DNA from: Chloroflexota bacterium
Lineage (GTDB): Bacteria > Chloroflexota > Dehalococcoidia > Lucifugimonadales > Lucifugimonadaceae
Length of the DNA stretch: 42,187 bases
Assembly: GCA_002708145.1 (NCBI GenBank)
Contig: PAOV01000017.1
Span: forward strand, 51,398-93,584
Reading direction: 5' to 3'
Shown here piece by piece: positions 5,301 through 13,841 of the stretch. Made by a program: the position numbers and the translations under genes. The notes beneath the pieces were generated by a model that did no database searches, was not told where the DNA came from, and saw only the letters and a program-made list of their open reading frames with translations. Numbering within the stretch: position 1 is the stretch's first letter; the number at the start of each line of letters is the position of its first letter.

Positions 5301-8203
5301 TCATCTATAGCTTCTGCTAAAACTTCTGGTAAAAATTTTGCGTCCCGTGAAGTACCATCAATAATTTGTTGTTTACATGAAACTCCAGTAATAACTACCG
5401 AATCATTCTCATCGCTTTTTTCAATAGCTGGAAATAATCTTTCCTCTGCCATTTTTATGGATATATTATAATTTTTCTTCTCAAATCCAAATGAACCAGC
5501 CATACCACAACATCCAGCATCAATAATTTTGGCATTGAAATTTTTTGGTAGGTTTAAGGCTAATTCAGTAGCTTTTGATCCTACTAATGCTTTTTGATGA
5601 CAATGTAGTTGAATATTTATATTTGATTTTTTTTCATTCCACTTAATTTGTTCTTTTCCATCATCTAGAGTATTAGCTATAATCTCTTCAATCATAAATG
5701 TATTATCTGAAACTTTTATCGCTTTTTTATTTTGATTAAGTAAATCAGGGTACTCATCCTTTAATGTCATCATGCAACTAGATTCAGATCCAACAATTTT
5801 GTACCCTTTTTCTACATATTGATATAAAAGGTCAACATTAAATTTAGCATTTTTTGCTGCTTGGTCTAATAACCCTTTTGAAATCATTGGCCTTCCACAA
5901 CATTTTCTTTCTAAAATTTCTATCTCATAACCTAAATTTTCTAAAATTTTAGTTGCAGCTATACCAGATTCAGGGTGGTTGAAATTCATATATGTATCAT
6001 GAAACAAGATGATTTTTCCTCTTGAATTCGAAGATATAGATTTATGTTTACGGAACCATTTTTCAAAAGTAAAATTAGATAGTGCGGGCAAAGGTCTACG
6101 TATATCAAATCCGAAAACTTTTTCGTTAATTTGTCTAAAAAAATAAGATTTAAAAATTAAGTTTGTAATGTATGAAAATTTTGAGCCTAAAGAATTTAGA
6201 AGATGTATATTACCTATAATTTTTGAAGCAATTGGTGTCCCATGTTTTTTATTATAGTTATACAAAAATTCTGATTTAATTTTTGCCATATCTACATTCG
6301 ATGGACACTCAGACTTACAAGACTTACATTCAACACATAAACTGAGAACATTAAAAAGTTCTTTTGAATGAAATTTTTCATGAGGAAGCTTACCGGTAAT
6401 AATACTTCTAAGTACATTTGCCCTACCTCTAGTTGAGTGCATTTCTTCTCTTGTAGCTTGATATGAAGGGCACATTGATCCAGCTTTTAGTTTTCTACAA
6501 GCTCCAACTCCAGTGCAATTTTCAATAGCTGAAGAAAACCCTCCCTCTTTGCTCCAATCGTATTTTGTATTGATATCAATAGTTTTGTATTTTTCGCCAT
6601 ATCTTAGATTTTCTGTAAGAGGTGTAGTATCAAAAATTTTTTTTGGATTCATTATTCCCTTAGGATCAAAAGTAGATTTTACTTCTCTAAAGTGGTTAAC
6701 TAAATCTTTACCAAACATTTTTTCAGCCCAAGCTCCACGAACAATTCCGTCTCCATGTTCTCCACTAAGTGAGCCTCCAAACTCTAAAACTAGATCTGAT
6801 ACTTCATCAGAAATTTTTTCCATAGTTTTTATGCCTTCTTTATCCTTCAAATTAACAACAGGTCTTATATGCAAACATCCAACTGATGCGTGGCCATAAT
6901 ACCCGGCTTCTGTGTTATTTGATCGGACAATTTCATCGAAACGTCGAACATATTCAGGTAGCTTTTCTGGAGACACTGCTGTATCCTCGACAAATGCTGC
7001 TGGCTTTGCATCACCAGGTATATTCATTAGTAGACCTAATCCTGCCTGTCTCATTCCCCACACTTGATTTTGTTCAGAGGAGTTGAATAACTTAGTAGCA
7101 GCATAAGGTTTTCCATCTTTCTTCATTCTTTCGTCTAATTTTTTAATTTTATCTTCCACTTCTTGTTTGGAATCACCAGTCATTTCAACTACTAAAATAT
7201 CGGATGGTTTTCCATCAAGAAATGTTAAATTTCTTGAAAAACCTAAAGATTCTCTTGCCTGACGAATTATCATTTCTCCTATATGCTCAACCGCTGCTGG
7301 ATTTTCTTCTAATGTTGCAACTGTAGCTTCCATAGCTGAATTTATATCATTGAAATGTAGTACTGAAAGAGCTTTAAATTTCGGTATTTCTTCAATTTTT
7401 ACTTTTGCTTTTGTAATTGCAGCGAGTGTTCCCTCTGAGCCAACCATTATTTTTGATAAATTTAAATTGTTAGTTGCTTGAATAAGGTCTAAGTTATAAC
7501 CTCCAACTCTTCTAAGAACTTTTGAAAATCTTTTTTCTACTTCTGAGGATGAATTTTTTGCTATATTAATTAGATTTTTATATATATTGCCTTCAAATGA
7601 ATTTGATTTAGATTTGATTATTACTTCTTCAAAATCTAATTCTCGGAAATCTGCATTAGACCCATCAGATAAAATCACTTCCATATCTATAATTTGATCG
7701 ACAGTTTTCCCATAAACTACGGAATGAGCTCCACATGAATTATTCCCAAGGGCACCTCCAACGTTAGCGCGTGAAGTTGTGCTAGGGTCAGGCGTGAAGA
7801 AAAGATTATATTTCCTAAGTTGACTATTTAGTTGGTCGATTGTTATGCCAGGTTGTGTTCTCACCCATTTTTCTTCTGGGTTTATTTCAATTATTTTATG
7901 CATATATTTTGAAAAATCTATAACTATAGAATGATTCACAGTTTGACCTGAAAGCCCCGTTCCTCCACCCCTAGGAAGAATACTTACATTATTTTTATAG
8001 GCGATTTTAATTATGTTAGAAACATCTTCATTTGTGTGTGGTAATACAACTCCAATTGGTTCCATAGAGTATATGGATGCATCAGTAGAGTACATTTTTT
8101 TAGTGATTTCATCGAACCTAACTTCACCAGAAATATTTTTTTTCAGATCGTTTTCTAAGTCTGTATAAGAAGAATTAATTTTTCTATTTAATGTACTTAC
8201 CAT
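5297..8203 (-). CDS. FAD-linked D-2-hydroxyacid dehydrogenase fused to Fe-S / CCG reductase
   Basis: A 968-aa fusion like E. coli YdiJ, or GlcD joined to GlcF. It should oxidise a D-2-hydroxyacid such as D-lactate or D-2-hydroxyglutarate and pass electrons through FAD and Fe-S clusters to the respiratory chain. The N-terminal PCMH-type FAD domain has PRGGGTGLSG near residues 78-86. The FAD-oxidase C-terminal domain contains GEHGDGIVRG. Two ferredoxin-like motifs follow, at about 560 (C-x5-C then MCP) and about 622 (CVECKSCKSECP). Two CCG motifs at about 767 (CCGRPM) and 895 (CCGMAGSFG) are typical of GlcF/LldE-type subunits. Ten bases separate it from the terC-like gene upstream. The exact substrate cannot be read from the sequence. 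Confidence 0.9.
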   Translation of the reverse strand: MVSTLNRKINSSYTDLENDLKKNISGEVRFDEITKKMYSTDASIYSMEPIGVVLPHTNEDVSNIIKIAYKNNVSILPRGGGTGLSGQTVNHSIVIDFSKYMHKIIEINPEEKWVRTQPGITIDQLNSQLRKYNLFFTPDPSTTSRANVGGALGNNSCGAHSVVYGKTVDQIIDMEVILSDGSNADFRELDFEEVIIKSKSNSFEGNIYKNLINIAKNSSSEVEKRFSKVLRRVGGYNLDLIQATNNLNLSKIMVGSEGTLAAITKAKVKIEEIPKFKALSVLHFNDINSAMEATVATLEENPAAVEHIGEMIIRQARESLGFSRNLTFLDGKPSDILVVEMTGDSKQEVEDKIKKLDERMKKDGKPYAATKLFNSSEQNQVWGMRQAGLGLLMNIPGDAKPAAFVEDTAVSPEKLPEYVRRFDEIVRSNNTEAGYYGHASVGCLHIRPVVNLKDKEGIKTMEKISDEVSDLVLEFGGSLSGEHGDGIVRGAWAEKMFGKDLVNHFREVKSTFDPKGIMNPKKIFDTTPLTENLRYGEKYKTIDINTKYDWSKEGGFSSAIENCTGVGACRKLKAGSMCPSYQATREEMHSTRGRANVLRSIITGKLPHEKFHSKELFNVLSLCVECKSCKSECPSNVDMAKIKSEFLYNYNKKHGTPIASKIIGNIHLLNSLGSKFSYITNLIFKSYFFRQINEKVFGFDIRRPLPALSNFTFEKWFRKHKSISSNSRGKIILFHDTYMNFNHPESGIAATKILENLGYEIEILERKCCGRPMISKGLLDQAAKNAKFNVDLLYQYVEKGYKIVGSESSCMMTLKDEYPDLLNQNKKAIKVSDNTFMIEEIIANTLDDGKEQIKWNEKKSNINIQLHCHQKALVGSKATELALNLPKNFNAKIIDAGCCGMAGSFGFEKKNYNISIKMAEERLFPAIEKSDENDSVVITGVSCKQQIIDGTSRDAKFLPEVLAEAIDD

Positions 8204-8213
8204 TATTTTCTAA

Positions 8214-9155
8214 TCATTTATGGGCTTTTTCTGGTTTAACAAATGAAAATATAATACTACCCATTATAATTGAAATGATTATGCCTAAGGAAAGATATAC
8301 ATCACCTAATTCGCTAATTATGTGAAAATCATGTAATAAATATTCTACAATCATTTTGAGACCTATAAATCCTAAAATTAAAGCTAGTCCATACTGTAGA
8401 AATCTAAAAATATTTACCATTCCGGCTAATAGAAAATACAGTGGCCTCATCCCAAGTATAGCCATGGTATTAGAACTCCAGACAATAAAAGGGTCATCCG
8501 TGATGCCAAAAACAGTCGGAATAGAATCAATTGCAAAAATTATATCTGATGTTTCTAGTACAATTACAACCATTAAGAAAGGGGTAGCATATCGAACGTT
8601 CTTTATCTTAGTGAAAAATTTAGTCCCATGATATTCTTGAGTTACAGGCATTATTCTCTTAAATGCTTTTACTGCTAAACTCTTTGATGGGTCAACTTCA
8701 TGGTCACTAGTAAAAGCAAGTTTGTAAGCAGTATAAATTAAGAATCCACCTAAAATAAGTAGGAACCATGAAAATGCATTTATTGCCGCAACTCCTACAG
8801 TTATGAAGATAGCCCTAAAAATTAAAGCTCCTAATATTCCGTATAAAAGCCCTTTTGCCTCATATTTTTTTGGAAGCTTGAAATATTTAAATATCACTAT
8901 AAAAACAAATAAATTATCTAGGCTCAATGCTCTTTCTGCTACATAAGCTGTAGTATATTCAACGCCTAACCTTGTTGATCCAATCTCGAAGAAAATCCAT
9001 GCACCTACAGCTGCTGCCACACCTGTCCAAAAAAGAGTTCTGTACGCAGCTTCTTTCATACTTACTTCTTTTGTCTTACGAGAAACATACAGATCAATTA
9101 TCAATGCAATAACAAGTACTATATTAAAAATTATCCAATGTGAGAATGTTACCAA
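8214..9155 (-). CDS. TerC/Alx family integral membrane protein
   Basis: A 313-aa membrane protein with about nine hydrophobic segments. The family signatures are ERALSLDNLFVF near 84-95 and ETSDIIFAIDSIPT near 200-213; both contain the membrane-embedded acidic residues typical of TerC/Alx. These proteins have been linked to manganese export and to metalation of secreted proteins. The start is TTG (9153-9155) with a GGAAAAG-like ribosome site about 8 nt upstream. Only 36 nt separate it from the greA stop, so it is probably co-transcribed with greA and the dehydrogenase. There is no space for the manganese riboswitch that often precedes this family. Confidence 0.9.
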   Translation of the reverse strand: MVTFSHWIIFNIVLVIALIIDLYVSRKTKEVSMKEAAYRTLFWTGVAAAVGAWIFFEIGSTRLGVEYTTAYVAERALSLDNLFVFIVIFKYFKLPKKYEAKGLLYGILGALIFRAIFITVGVAAINAFSWFLLILGGFLIYTAYKLAFTSDHEVDPSKSLAVKAFKRIMPVTQEYHGTKFFTKIKNVRYATPFLMVVIVLETSDIIFAIDSIPTVFGITDDPFIVWSSNTMAILGMRPLYFLLAGMVNIFRFLQYGLALILGFIGLKMIVEYLLHDFHIISELGDVYLSLGIIISIIMGSIIFSFVKPEKAHK

Positions 9156-9191
9156 TTTTTTTTCTTTTCCAGAATTTCTTGTAGTTTAAGA

Positions 9192-10034
9192 TTATAATAT
9201 TTTACTAATTATATATACTTGATTTCCTCTTGGAGTGTTAACATTGACCTCTTCCCCTACGTTTTGGCCCAGAACAGCTGAGCCTAGAGGTGAAACAGTT
9301 GAAATTTTACCATCAAGAGGATTTGCTTCATTAGCCTCTACTAATTGATACTTACCAGAGCTTTTAGTGGTTTTTTCTGTTAGCTCAAGCTTTGATCCGA
9401 TTTGAACTATATTTGTATCACTCTTTGAACCGTCTATAACAACTGAAGCTTTCAAGGTTGCTTCTATCTCTCGTATTTTCCCTATTGTCATACCTTGACT
9501 TTCTCGTGCTGCCTCAAGTGGTGCATTTTCTCTTACATCGCCATCTGCAGCGGCCCTTTGAATTTCACCAGTTAATTTAATTCTTTCTTTTTGTAATTTA
9601 GCAAGTTGCTTAGTCATCTCATTATAACCACTTTGAGTAAGTTTAATAGTTGGACTAGCAATCATTGATTTACCCTTCGATGAAACTTTTGATTTTCGTA
9701 ATCTTAAATGAGTAGCAAGATTTAAATGGACGTATTCTTTCTTTTTTAGAAAAATTAAGAAATCTTTTGTATATGTAATTCTGTCAGTCATATCTCTAGA
9801 TGTATTTTTTGGCCCAAAATTTTCATTATACTCACCTATTTCAGATGGTGATACAGATGATGTGAGTCTTTCTGGTCCTATCCATCTTACAAATTTTGCA
9901 ACGTCTGATTGAGAGTTTCTTTTATTTTTTTTTGCAAGTTGTTTGACAAATTCTTGAAATGCATCATTGATACTTATTGAAATTTCTTTTTCTGAGTCTG
10001 CAGATTCGTCTTTTATTTTGTTTTCTTCAATCAT
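9192..10034 (-). CDS. GreA/GreB-type transcript cleavage factor with extra N-terminal domain
   Basis: A 280-aa protein; ordinary GreA is about 158 aa. Residues about 128-280 form the GreA fold: a long coiled coil whose tip DGDVREN (164-170) keeps the acid residues that enter the RNA polymerase secondary channel and stimulate cleavage of backtracked RNA, then the C-terminal FKBP-like domain (PLGSAVLGQNVGEEV). Residues about 22-115 are an added helical domain. Its pattern (FVKQLAKKNKRNSQSDVAKFV, then about 50 residues ending ITYTKDFLIFLKKKEYV) resembles the SAM-like core-binding domain of tyrosine recombinases, but no catalytic recombinase domain follows. A low-complexity linker (114-127) joins the parts. 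First gene of the greA-terC-dehydrogenase run and divergent from rpmH. The GreA call is firm; the role of the extra domain is unknown. Confidence 0.85.
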   Translation of the reverse strand: MIEENKIKDESADSEKEISISINDAFQEFVKQLAKKNKRNSQSDVAKFVRWIGPERLTSSVSPSEIGEYNENFGPKNTSRDMTDRITYTKDFLIFLKKKEYVHLNLATHLRLRKSKVSSKGKSMIASPTIKLTQSGYNEMTKQLAKLQKERIKLTGEIQRAAADGDVRENAPLEAARESQGMTIGKIREIEATLKASVVIDGSKSDTNIVQIGSKLELTEKTTKSSGKYQLVEANEANPLDGKISTVSPLGSAVLGQNVGEEVNVNTPRGNQVYIISKIL

Positions 10035-10144
10035 AATTAATTTTTTCCCACTAGATATTTAAACTTAAACCACCTTTAATGATAATTCTGAAACAGCATT
10101 AAGACAAATCAAGTAGTTATTTTTTCCATTGACATTAAGTTATT

Positions 10145-10170
10145 TTGACTATTAAAATTACATATATAAT
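10145..10170 (+). promoter_or_regulatory. Candidate promoter of the rpmH-rnpA-yidD-yidC cluster
   Basis: A perfect TATAAT (10165-10170) lies 20 nt before the rpmH ATG. The nearest -35-like hexamer TTGACT (10145-10150) is only 14 nt away, shorter than ideal; a TTGACA further upstream (10129-10134) is too far. The -10 is credible; the -35 is uncertain. Confidence 0.5.
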
Positions 10171-10190
10171 AAAATAACTTTTTTGAATTT

Positions 10191-10328
10191 ATGCCAAAAC
10201 GTACTTATCAGCCAAAAAATAGAAGAAGAATGAGAGTTCATGGATTTCGCTCGCGTATGAGCTCTAGAAATGGTCGTTCTGTTTTAGCTAGACGAAGAAA
10301 CAAAGGCAGACTGCGCCTAACTGTATAA
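10191..10328 (+). CDS. rpmH: 50S ribosomal protein L34
   Basis: A 45-aa, highly basic protein beginning MPKRTYQPKNRRRMRVHGF, the L34 signature, and ending in the usual arginine-rich tail (ARRRNKGRLRL). It is part of the large ribosomal subunit near the exit tunnel region. It is followed after 7 nt by rnpA, the classical rpmH-rnpA order. dnaA, often next to rpmH, is not seen here: the upstream neighbour is a divergent greA-type gene. Confidence 0.97.
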   Translation: MPKRTYQPKNRRRMRVHGFRSRMSSRNGRSVLARRRNKGRLRLTV

Positions 10329-10335
10329 TTATAAA

Positions 10336-10710
10336 TTGGACTTTTCGAGAAAATATCGTATTACGAACACGAAGGATTATAGAGAGGTCTACAATCATGG
10401 AAAGTGGTTCAACAGTTCACTATTAGATGTGTCGGCTAAGTCCAATACACTAGGGTTTACTAGGTTAGGTTTATCTGTATCTAAGGCAGTAGGCAATGCA
10501 AATGAACGAAATTTAGTTAAAAGAAGAGTAAGAAACTTATTTATAAGTATTAATAATATTAATAAAGGCTGGGATATAGTAGTTATACCAAAAAAAGAAT
10601 CAGTAAAAACGAACTTTCAATCATTTAGAAAAATTTTTTTAGATTCTTTACTAACTTTATCTATTATTCCTGGGTGTAATTTAAATTCCAAAGACTTAAA
10701 TGAAAAATAG
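10336..10710 (+). CDS. rnpA: Ribonuclease P protein component
   Basis: The 124-aa protein subunit of RNase P, which assists the catalytic RNA in removing 5' leaders from pre-tRNA. The RNR motif region reads NANERNLVKRRVRNLF (residues about 54-69), close to the consensus KAVxRNxxKRxxRE; Arg and Lys positions of the RNA-binding helix are kept. The start is TTG at 10336, 7 nt after the rpmH stop, with no clear Shine-Dalgarno, so translational coupling to rpmH is likely. The 3' end overlaps yidD by 11 nt. Confidence 0.92.
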   Translation: MDFSRKYRITNTKDYREVYNHGKWFNSSLLDVSAKSNTLGFTRLGLSVSKAVGNANERNLVKRRVRNLFISINNINKGWDIVVIPKKESVKTNFQSFRKIFLDSLLTLSIIPGCNLNSKDLNEK

Positions 10711-10927
10711 AATAATAAAATTAGTTTGGAAGTTTTATAAGCTTTCAGTCTCTCCATATTTACCAAGCCAATGCAGGTACTATCCAACATGCTCAGAGTA
10801 TTCATATGAAGCTTTAAGCGAATATGGAATTATTAAGGGAATATACATGACTATACTAAGAATAGCTAAATGTCGCCCATCAAAAAAAATTATATTTGAT
10901 CCAGTAAAGATTCAAGAGAAAAATTAA
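10700..10927 (+). CDS. yidD: Membrane protein insertion efficiency factor YidD
   Basis: A 75-aa protein with the conserved block CRYYPTCSEYSYEAL and the later CRPS, typical of YidD (DUF37). It is a small, membrane-associated protein that aids YidC-dependent insertion. N-terminal residues form an amphipathic basic helix, as in the family. It overlaps rnpA by 11 nt and abuts the following lipoprotein gene with no gap, so all are translated from one mRNA. Confidence 0.93.
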   Translation: MKNRIIKLVWKFYKLSVSPYLPSQCRYYPTCSEYSYEALSEYGIIKGIYMTILRIAKCRPSKKIIFDPVKIQEKN

Positions 10928-12169
10928 ATGAAACTTAAGAAAAATTTATCTATTTCTGTAATTATACTATTTTTGATAATTTTCTCAGGTTGTATGAATG
11001 ATCTTTCTCCTCAGGGTGGATGGGCAGATCCAGTAATATCTGATGAAAAAATAATCATACCTACAAAAACAGGTGAATTTGTTCAATTTGATACAAACTC
11101 AAACACCATAGATAGAAACTGGGGATATAAAAATAATAATAGTGTTGGTTCTACTTACTCAAGTCCAATATCTGTAAAAAATGACCTTATAGGAACGGCT
11201 TACACATGTCGAGGAGATGATTGTGAGGGTCAAATTTATAAAATTAATAAAGAATCTGGTTTATTACTATGGGGAGAAGAAGGATATCAAATAAAAACAA
11301 AATTAATTGGTCCTATAGCTAGTAAAGATGATGATAAAATTTATGTTTCTACTTCATTAATATCAGATACAAATAATTCGAAAGAAGGGTATTTTATTGA
11401 ATTTATTTTAGATGATAATTATTTAGTTGAATCTTGGAGACTCCCTCTAAAAGGAGCATCATGGGGTGGCGTGCTTATAAATGAGTATATTGCCTATGTT
11501 CCGACAATGTCAGGGCATTTGTATGCAATAGATTTATCAAGTGACATTGAATTTGTAAATCCTGAAGATAGAGTTCTGTGGGTTTTTGAATCAAAAGGTG
11601 CAATATACAGTTCACTCTATATAAAGGACAATTATATTTATTTTGGAGATTTTTCAAATACGCTTTATAAACTTAGTGTGGGCAATATCACTAATAATAA
11701 TAGAAGTAATTTTTCTACACTTAATCCATTATTGGGAGAGTGGGAAAAAGAACTAGACTCTTGGATAGGTACTCCTGTAATGATTGAAGATGAGAATTTA
11801 TTCGTTTTTTCTTTAGCAGGAGAGATTTATTCCTTAGATGTTAATACCGCTAAAACAAACTGGAAAACTAAAATACCTGAAGGGCAAATAGTTTCTAGTC
11901 CAGTTCTTTTTGATAGAAGTAGAGGAACCGTAACAGAAAGGTCTCTTGCTATTCCTTCTTCAGAAAAAAATGTATACATTATCTCTGTTTTAGATGGTAG
12001 GGAGTTAGGTATGTTTATTACAGAAGATTCTGTAGTTTCAAGTCCTATTTTTTATGAGGATAGAATTTACTTGCAGACAAATAGTAATGAATTTAAGTGG
12101 TTTTCCACGATTTCTACCAATATTGAAGGATGCATTGATCTAGATTCAGGAGGTTTCTGTGATGGTTAG
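10928..12169 (+). CDS. Lipoprotein with PQQ-type beta-propeller repeats
   Basis: A 413-aa secreted protein. A lipoprotein signal peptide is clear: basic N-terminus MKLKKN, hydrophobic core, lipobox ending FSGC with Cys22 as the acylated residue. The rest is a series of short repeats of the kind GxIYSLDVNTAKTNWKT and GHLYAIDLSS, each ending in a tryptophan-containing strand, as in PQQ-like/BamB-type beta-propellers; six or more blades are likely. Residues for binding PQQ or for catalysis are not evident, so a scaffold role is more likely than an enzyme. The ATG directly follows the yidD stop and yidC starts 22 nt later, which places the protein in the membrane insertion operon. It could help folding of inserted or secreted proteins outside the membrane; that is inference from position. 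Confidence 0.75.
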   Translation: MKLKKNLSISVIILFLIIFSGCMNDLSPQGGWADPVISDEKIIIPTKTGEFVQFDTNSNTIDRNWGYKNNNSVGSTYSSPISVKNDLIGTAYTCRGDDCEGQIYKINKESGLLLWGEEGYQIKTKLIGPIASKDDDKIYVSTSLISDTNNSKEGYFIEFILDDNYLVESWRLPLKGASWGGVLINEYIAYVPTMSGHLYAIDLSSDIEFVNPEDRVLWVFESKGAIYSSLYIKDNYIYFGDFSNTLYKLSVGNITNNNRSNFSTLNPLLGEWEKELDSWIGTPVMIEDENLFVFSLAGEIYSLDVNTAKTNWKTKIPEGQIVSSPVLFDRSRGTVTERSLAIPSSEKNVYIISVLDGRELGMFITEDSVVSSPIFYEDRIYLQTNSNEFKWFSTISTNIEGCIDLDSGGFCDG

Positions 12170-12191
12170 TAATTATTTTAGGATATTTTAG

Positions 12192-13160
12192 ATGGAATTT
12201 TTAGGAACATTGTGGTTAGAGATAATAATGAGACCAATGATTAATAGTTTGGCTGCACTATATTACTTATTATTTTCAAATTTCGGTCTTAGTATAATTG
12301 TCTTTACAATTTTTATTCGGATACTCATGATTCCTCTAACTATTAGACAAACAAGTCAGATGAAAAAACTTCAATCAATCCAGCCAAAAATGAAGGCTAT
12401 ACAGGAAAAATATAAAGGTAAATCTGGTGACGCAAGAAGAAAAATGTCATCTGAAACTATGGGGCTTTACAAGGAAGCAGGAGTAAGTCCTATTGGTTGT
12501 CTTGGTCCTATGATAATTCAGATGCCTTTATGGATTGGTTTATATCGAGCAATAATTCAAACCATGCCATCAACACCTGAAGGGATGGCTAAATTATCTA
12601 CACTGTTTTACTCTTGGAACCCAGCTATTTCAGTAGTACCTTTTGATAGCGAATTTATTGGAATTTTATTAGTTGATTTAGTTTCTAGTGCATATTTTCC
12701 ATGGAATTATTTATTGCCTATATTGGTAGGGGTATCAATGTTTGTACAGCAAAAAATGACAACTAATCCTACAACAGACCCTCGACAAAGACAAACAAAC
12801 CAGATGATGCTATGGATGATGCCTATCATGTTTGGTGTTTTTACATGGCAATTTCCCGCAGGTTTAGGGGTTTATATTTTATTTTCAAATATTGTAGGTG
12901 TAATAATTCAGTATTATGCAAGCGGTAAACAGCCGATAGAACTTTTTGGAAAGTTATATCTTGGGACAGAAAAGACACGTTTGGAAAGAAGGCAACTTTT
13001 AGAAACGGAATCTAATCCAAATCAAAAAAACAATAACAAGGAGGAAAGCAGTAATGACGAAGATGAAGAAATTCTCGGGAAAAACAGTAGACGAAGCAAC
13101 AGAAATCGCTCTAAAAGAGATGGGCGTAGAGCTAGAAGAAATAGACATAAAGGTAGATAA
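12192..13160 (+). CDS. yidC: Membrane protein insertase YidC (Oxa1 family)
   Basis: A 322-aa insertase of the short, Gram-positive-like type without a large periplasmic domain. The Oxa1 core holds five membrane segments; Arg43 (FTIFIRILMIPLT) is the conserved groove arginine, followed by the coiled cytoplasmic hairpin MKKLQSIQPKMKAIQEKY. QFPAGLGVYILFSN is the last-helix signature. After residue about 270 comes a hydrophilic tail, acidic then very basic (RRSNRNRSKRDGRRARRNRHK), suited to ribosome contact. That tail (residues about 288-322) is encoded in the region that also encodes the start of khpB in another frame. The ATG at 12192 has an AGGA about 8-10 nt upstream. Function is secure by family. 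Confidence 0.95.
   Translation: MEFLGTLWLEIIMRPMINSLAALYYLLFSNFGLSIIVFTIFIRILMIPLTIRQTSQMKKLQSIQPKMKAIQEKYKGKSGDARRKMSSETMGLYKEAGVSPIGCLGPMIIQMPLWIGLYRAIIQTMPSTPEGMAKLSTLFYSWNPAISVVPFDSEFIGILLVDLVSSAYFPWNYLLPILVGVSMFVQQKMTTNPTTDPRQRQTNQMMLWMMPIMFGVFTWQFPAGLGVYILFSNIVGVIIQYYASGKQPIELFGKLYLGTEKTRLERRQLLETESNPNQKNNNKEESSNDEDEEILGKNSRRSNRNRSKRDGRRARRNRHKGR
13038..13045 (+). promoter_or_regulatory. Strong Shine-Dalgarno of khpB inside yidC
   Basis: AAGGAGGA, one of the best ribosome sites in the window, lies 8 nt before the ATG at 13054 and within the yidC reading frame. It fixes the khpB start and shows that the long overlap with yidC is real and not a mis-called start. Confidence 0.85.
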
Positions 13161-13830
13161 TCCTGGTAGATCTGGAATTATGGGTTTTGGTGGCGAACCG
13201 GCAGAGATATCAGTAACACTTTTAAATGCTGAAAAAAAAATAAAATCAAAAAAGAAAGCTTCAGTAGATAAAAAAGATAAAAAAGAAAAAAAATCTGAAT
13301 CTAAAAAACCAAAAGCGAAAAAAAATATTAATAAAAATGAGGAGCAATCAAGCATTGTTGAAGACTCTGAAAATAATGAAGAAGTTGAAAAATTATCATC
13401 AGAATTATTAGATTATTTTTTGAGTTCAATAGGTGTTGTGGCGGATACATATATTCGTGAAGATTCAAATAATTCAAAAATTTCATTTGAAATAGAAGGT
13501 GAAGATTCAGCTCTTCTGATAGGTAAAAGGGGGGAGACACTTCAATCAATTCAATTTTTAGTTAGAATGATTACAAGTAGACAGTTAGGTAGAAAATCAA
13601 ATATACAGATTGATATAGAGGACTATAGAAGAAGAAGAGTAAGAACACTTAGAAATATAGCGAGAAATACCGCAAAAGAAGTGGAAGATACTGGAGAAGA
13701 AAGGACTTTGGAGCCAATGTCGCCAGTTGATAGAAGAATTATACATGTAAGTCTTTCTAAGAATCCTAGAATAATTACAGAATCTGAAGGCAAGGGTAGA
13801 GATAGATTTGTCGTTATTAGACCAAAATAG
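13054..13830 (+). CDS. khpB: RNA-binding protein KhpB (Jag/SpoIIIJ-associated)
   Basis: A 258-aa cytoplasmic RNA-binding protein that usually follows yidC. The Jag N-terminal domain (about 5-52: KKFSGKTVDEATEIALKEMG, then GRSGIMGFGG) is followed by a Lys/Glu-rich linker (60-115), a KH-like domain (about 115-190, GxxG loop as GKRGET) and a C-terminal R3H domain (about 195-258, with RR-x-V-R-TLRNIA and DRRIIHVSL). In Firmicutes KhpB partners KhpA and affects cell division and mRNA fate. It overlaps yidC by 107 nt in the +1 frame. The start is fixed by the Shine-Dalgarno and by the conserved first residues of the Jag domain. Confidence 0.93.
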   Translation: MTKMKKFSGKTVDEATEIALKEMGVELEEIDIKVDNPGRSGIMGFGGEPAEISVTLLNAEKKIKSKKKASVDKKDKKEKKSESKKPKAKKNINKNEEQSSIVEDSENNEEVEKLSSELLDYFLSSIGVVADTYIREDSNNSKISFEIEGEDSALLIGKRGETLQSIQFLVRMITSRQLGRKSNIQIDIEDYRRRRVRTLRNIARNTAKEVEDTGEERTLEPMSPVDRRIIHVSLSKNPRIITESEGKGRDRFVVIRPK

Positions 13831-13841
13831 TTTTTTAATGT

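Noticed and set aside
8598..8605. GAACGTTC within the terC-like gene as another SOS site
   Set aside because: The 4-bp spacer between half-sites is missing and the position is inside a coding region.
9156..9191. Manganese (yybP-ykoY) riboswitch before the TerC gene
   Set aside because: Only 36 nt lie between the genes, too few for the riboswitch.
10035..10190. Possible replication origin next to rpmH
   Set aside because: rpmH is often near dnaA/oriC, but dnaA is absent and I found no cluster of DnaA boxes (TTATCCACA-like) in this gap.
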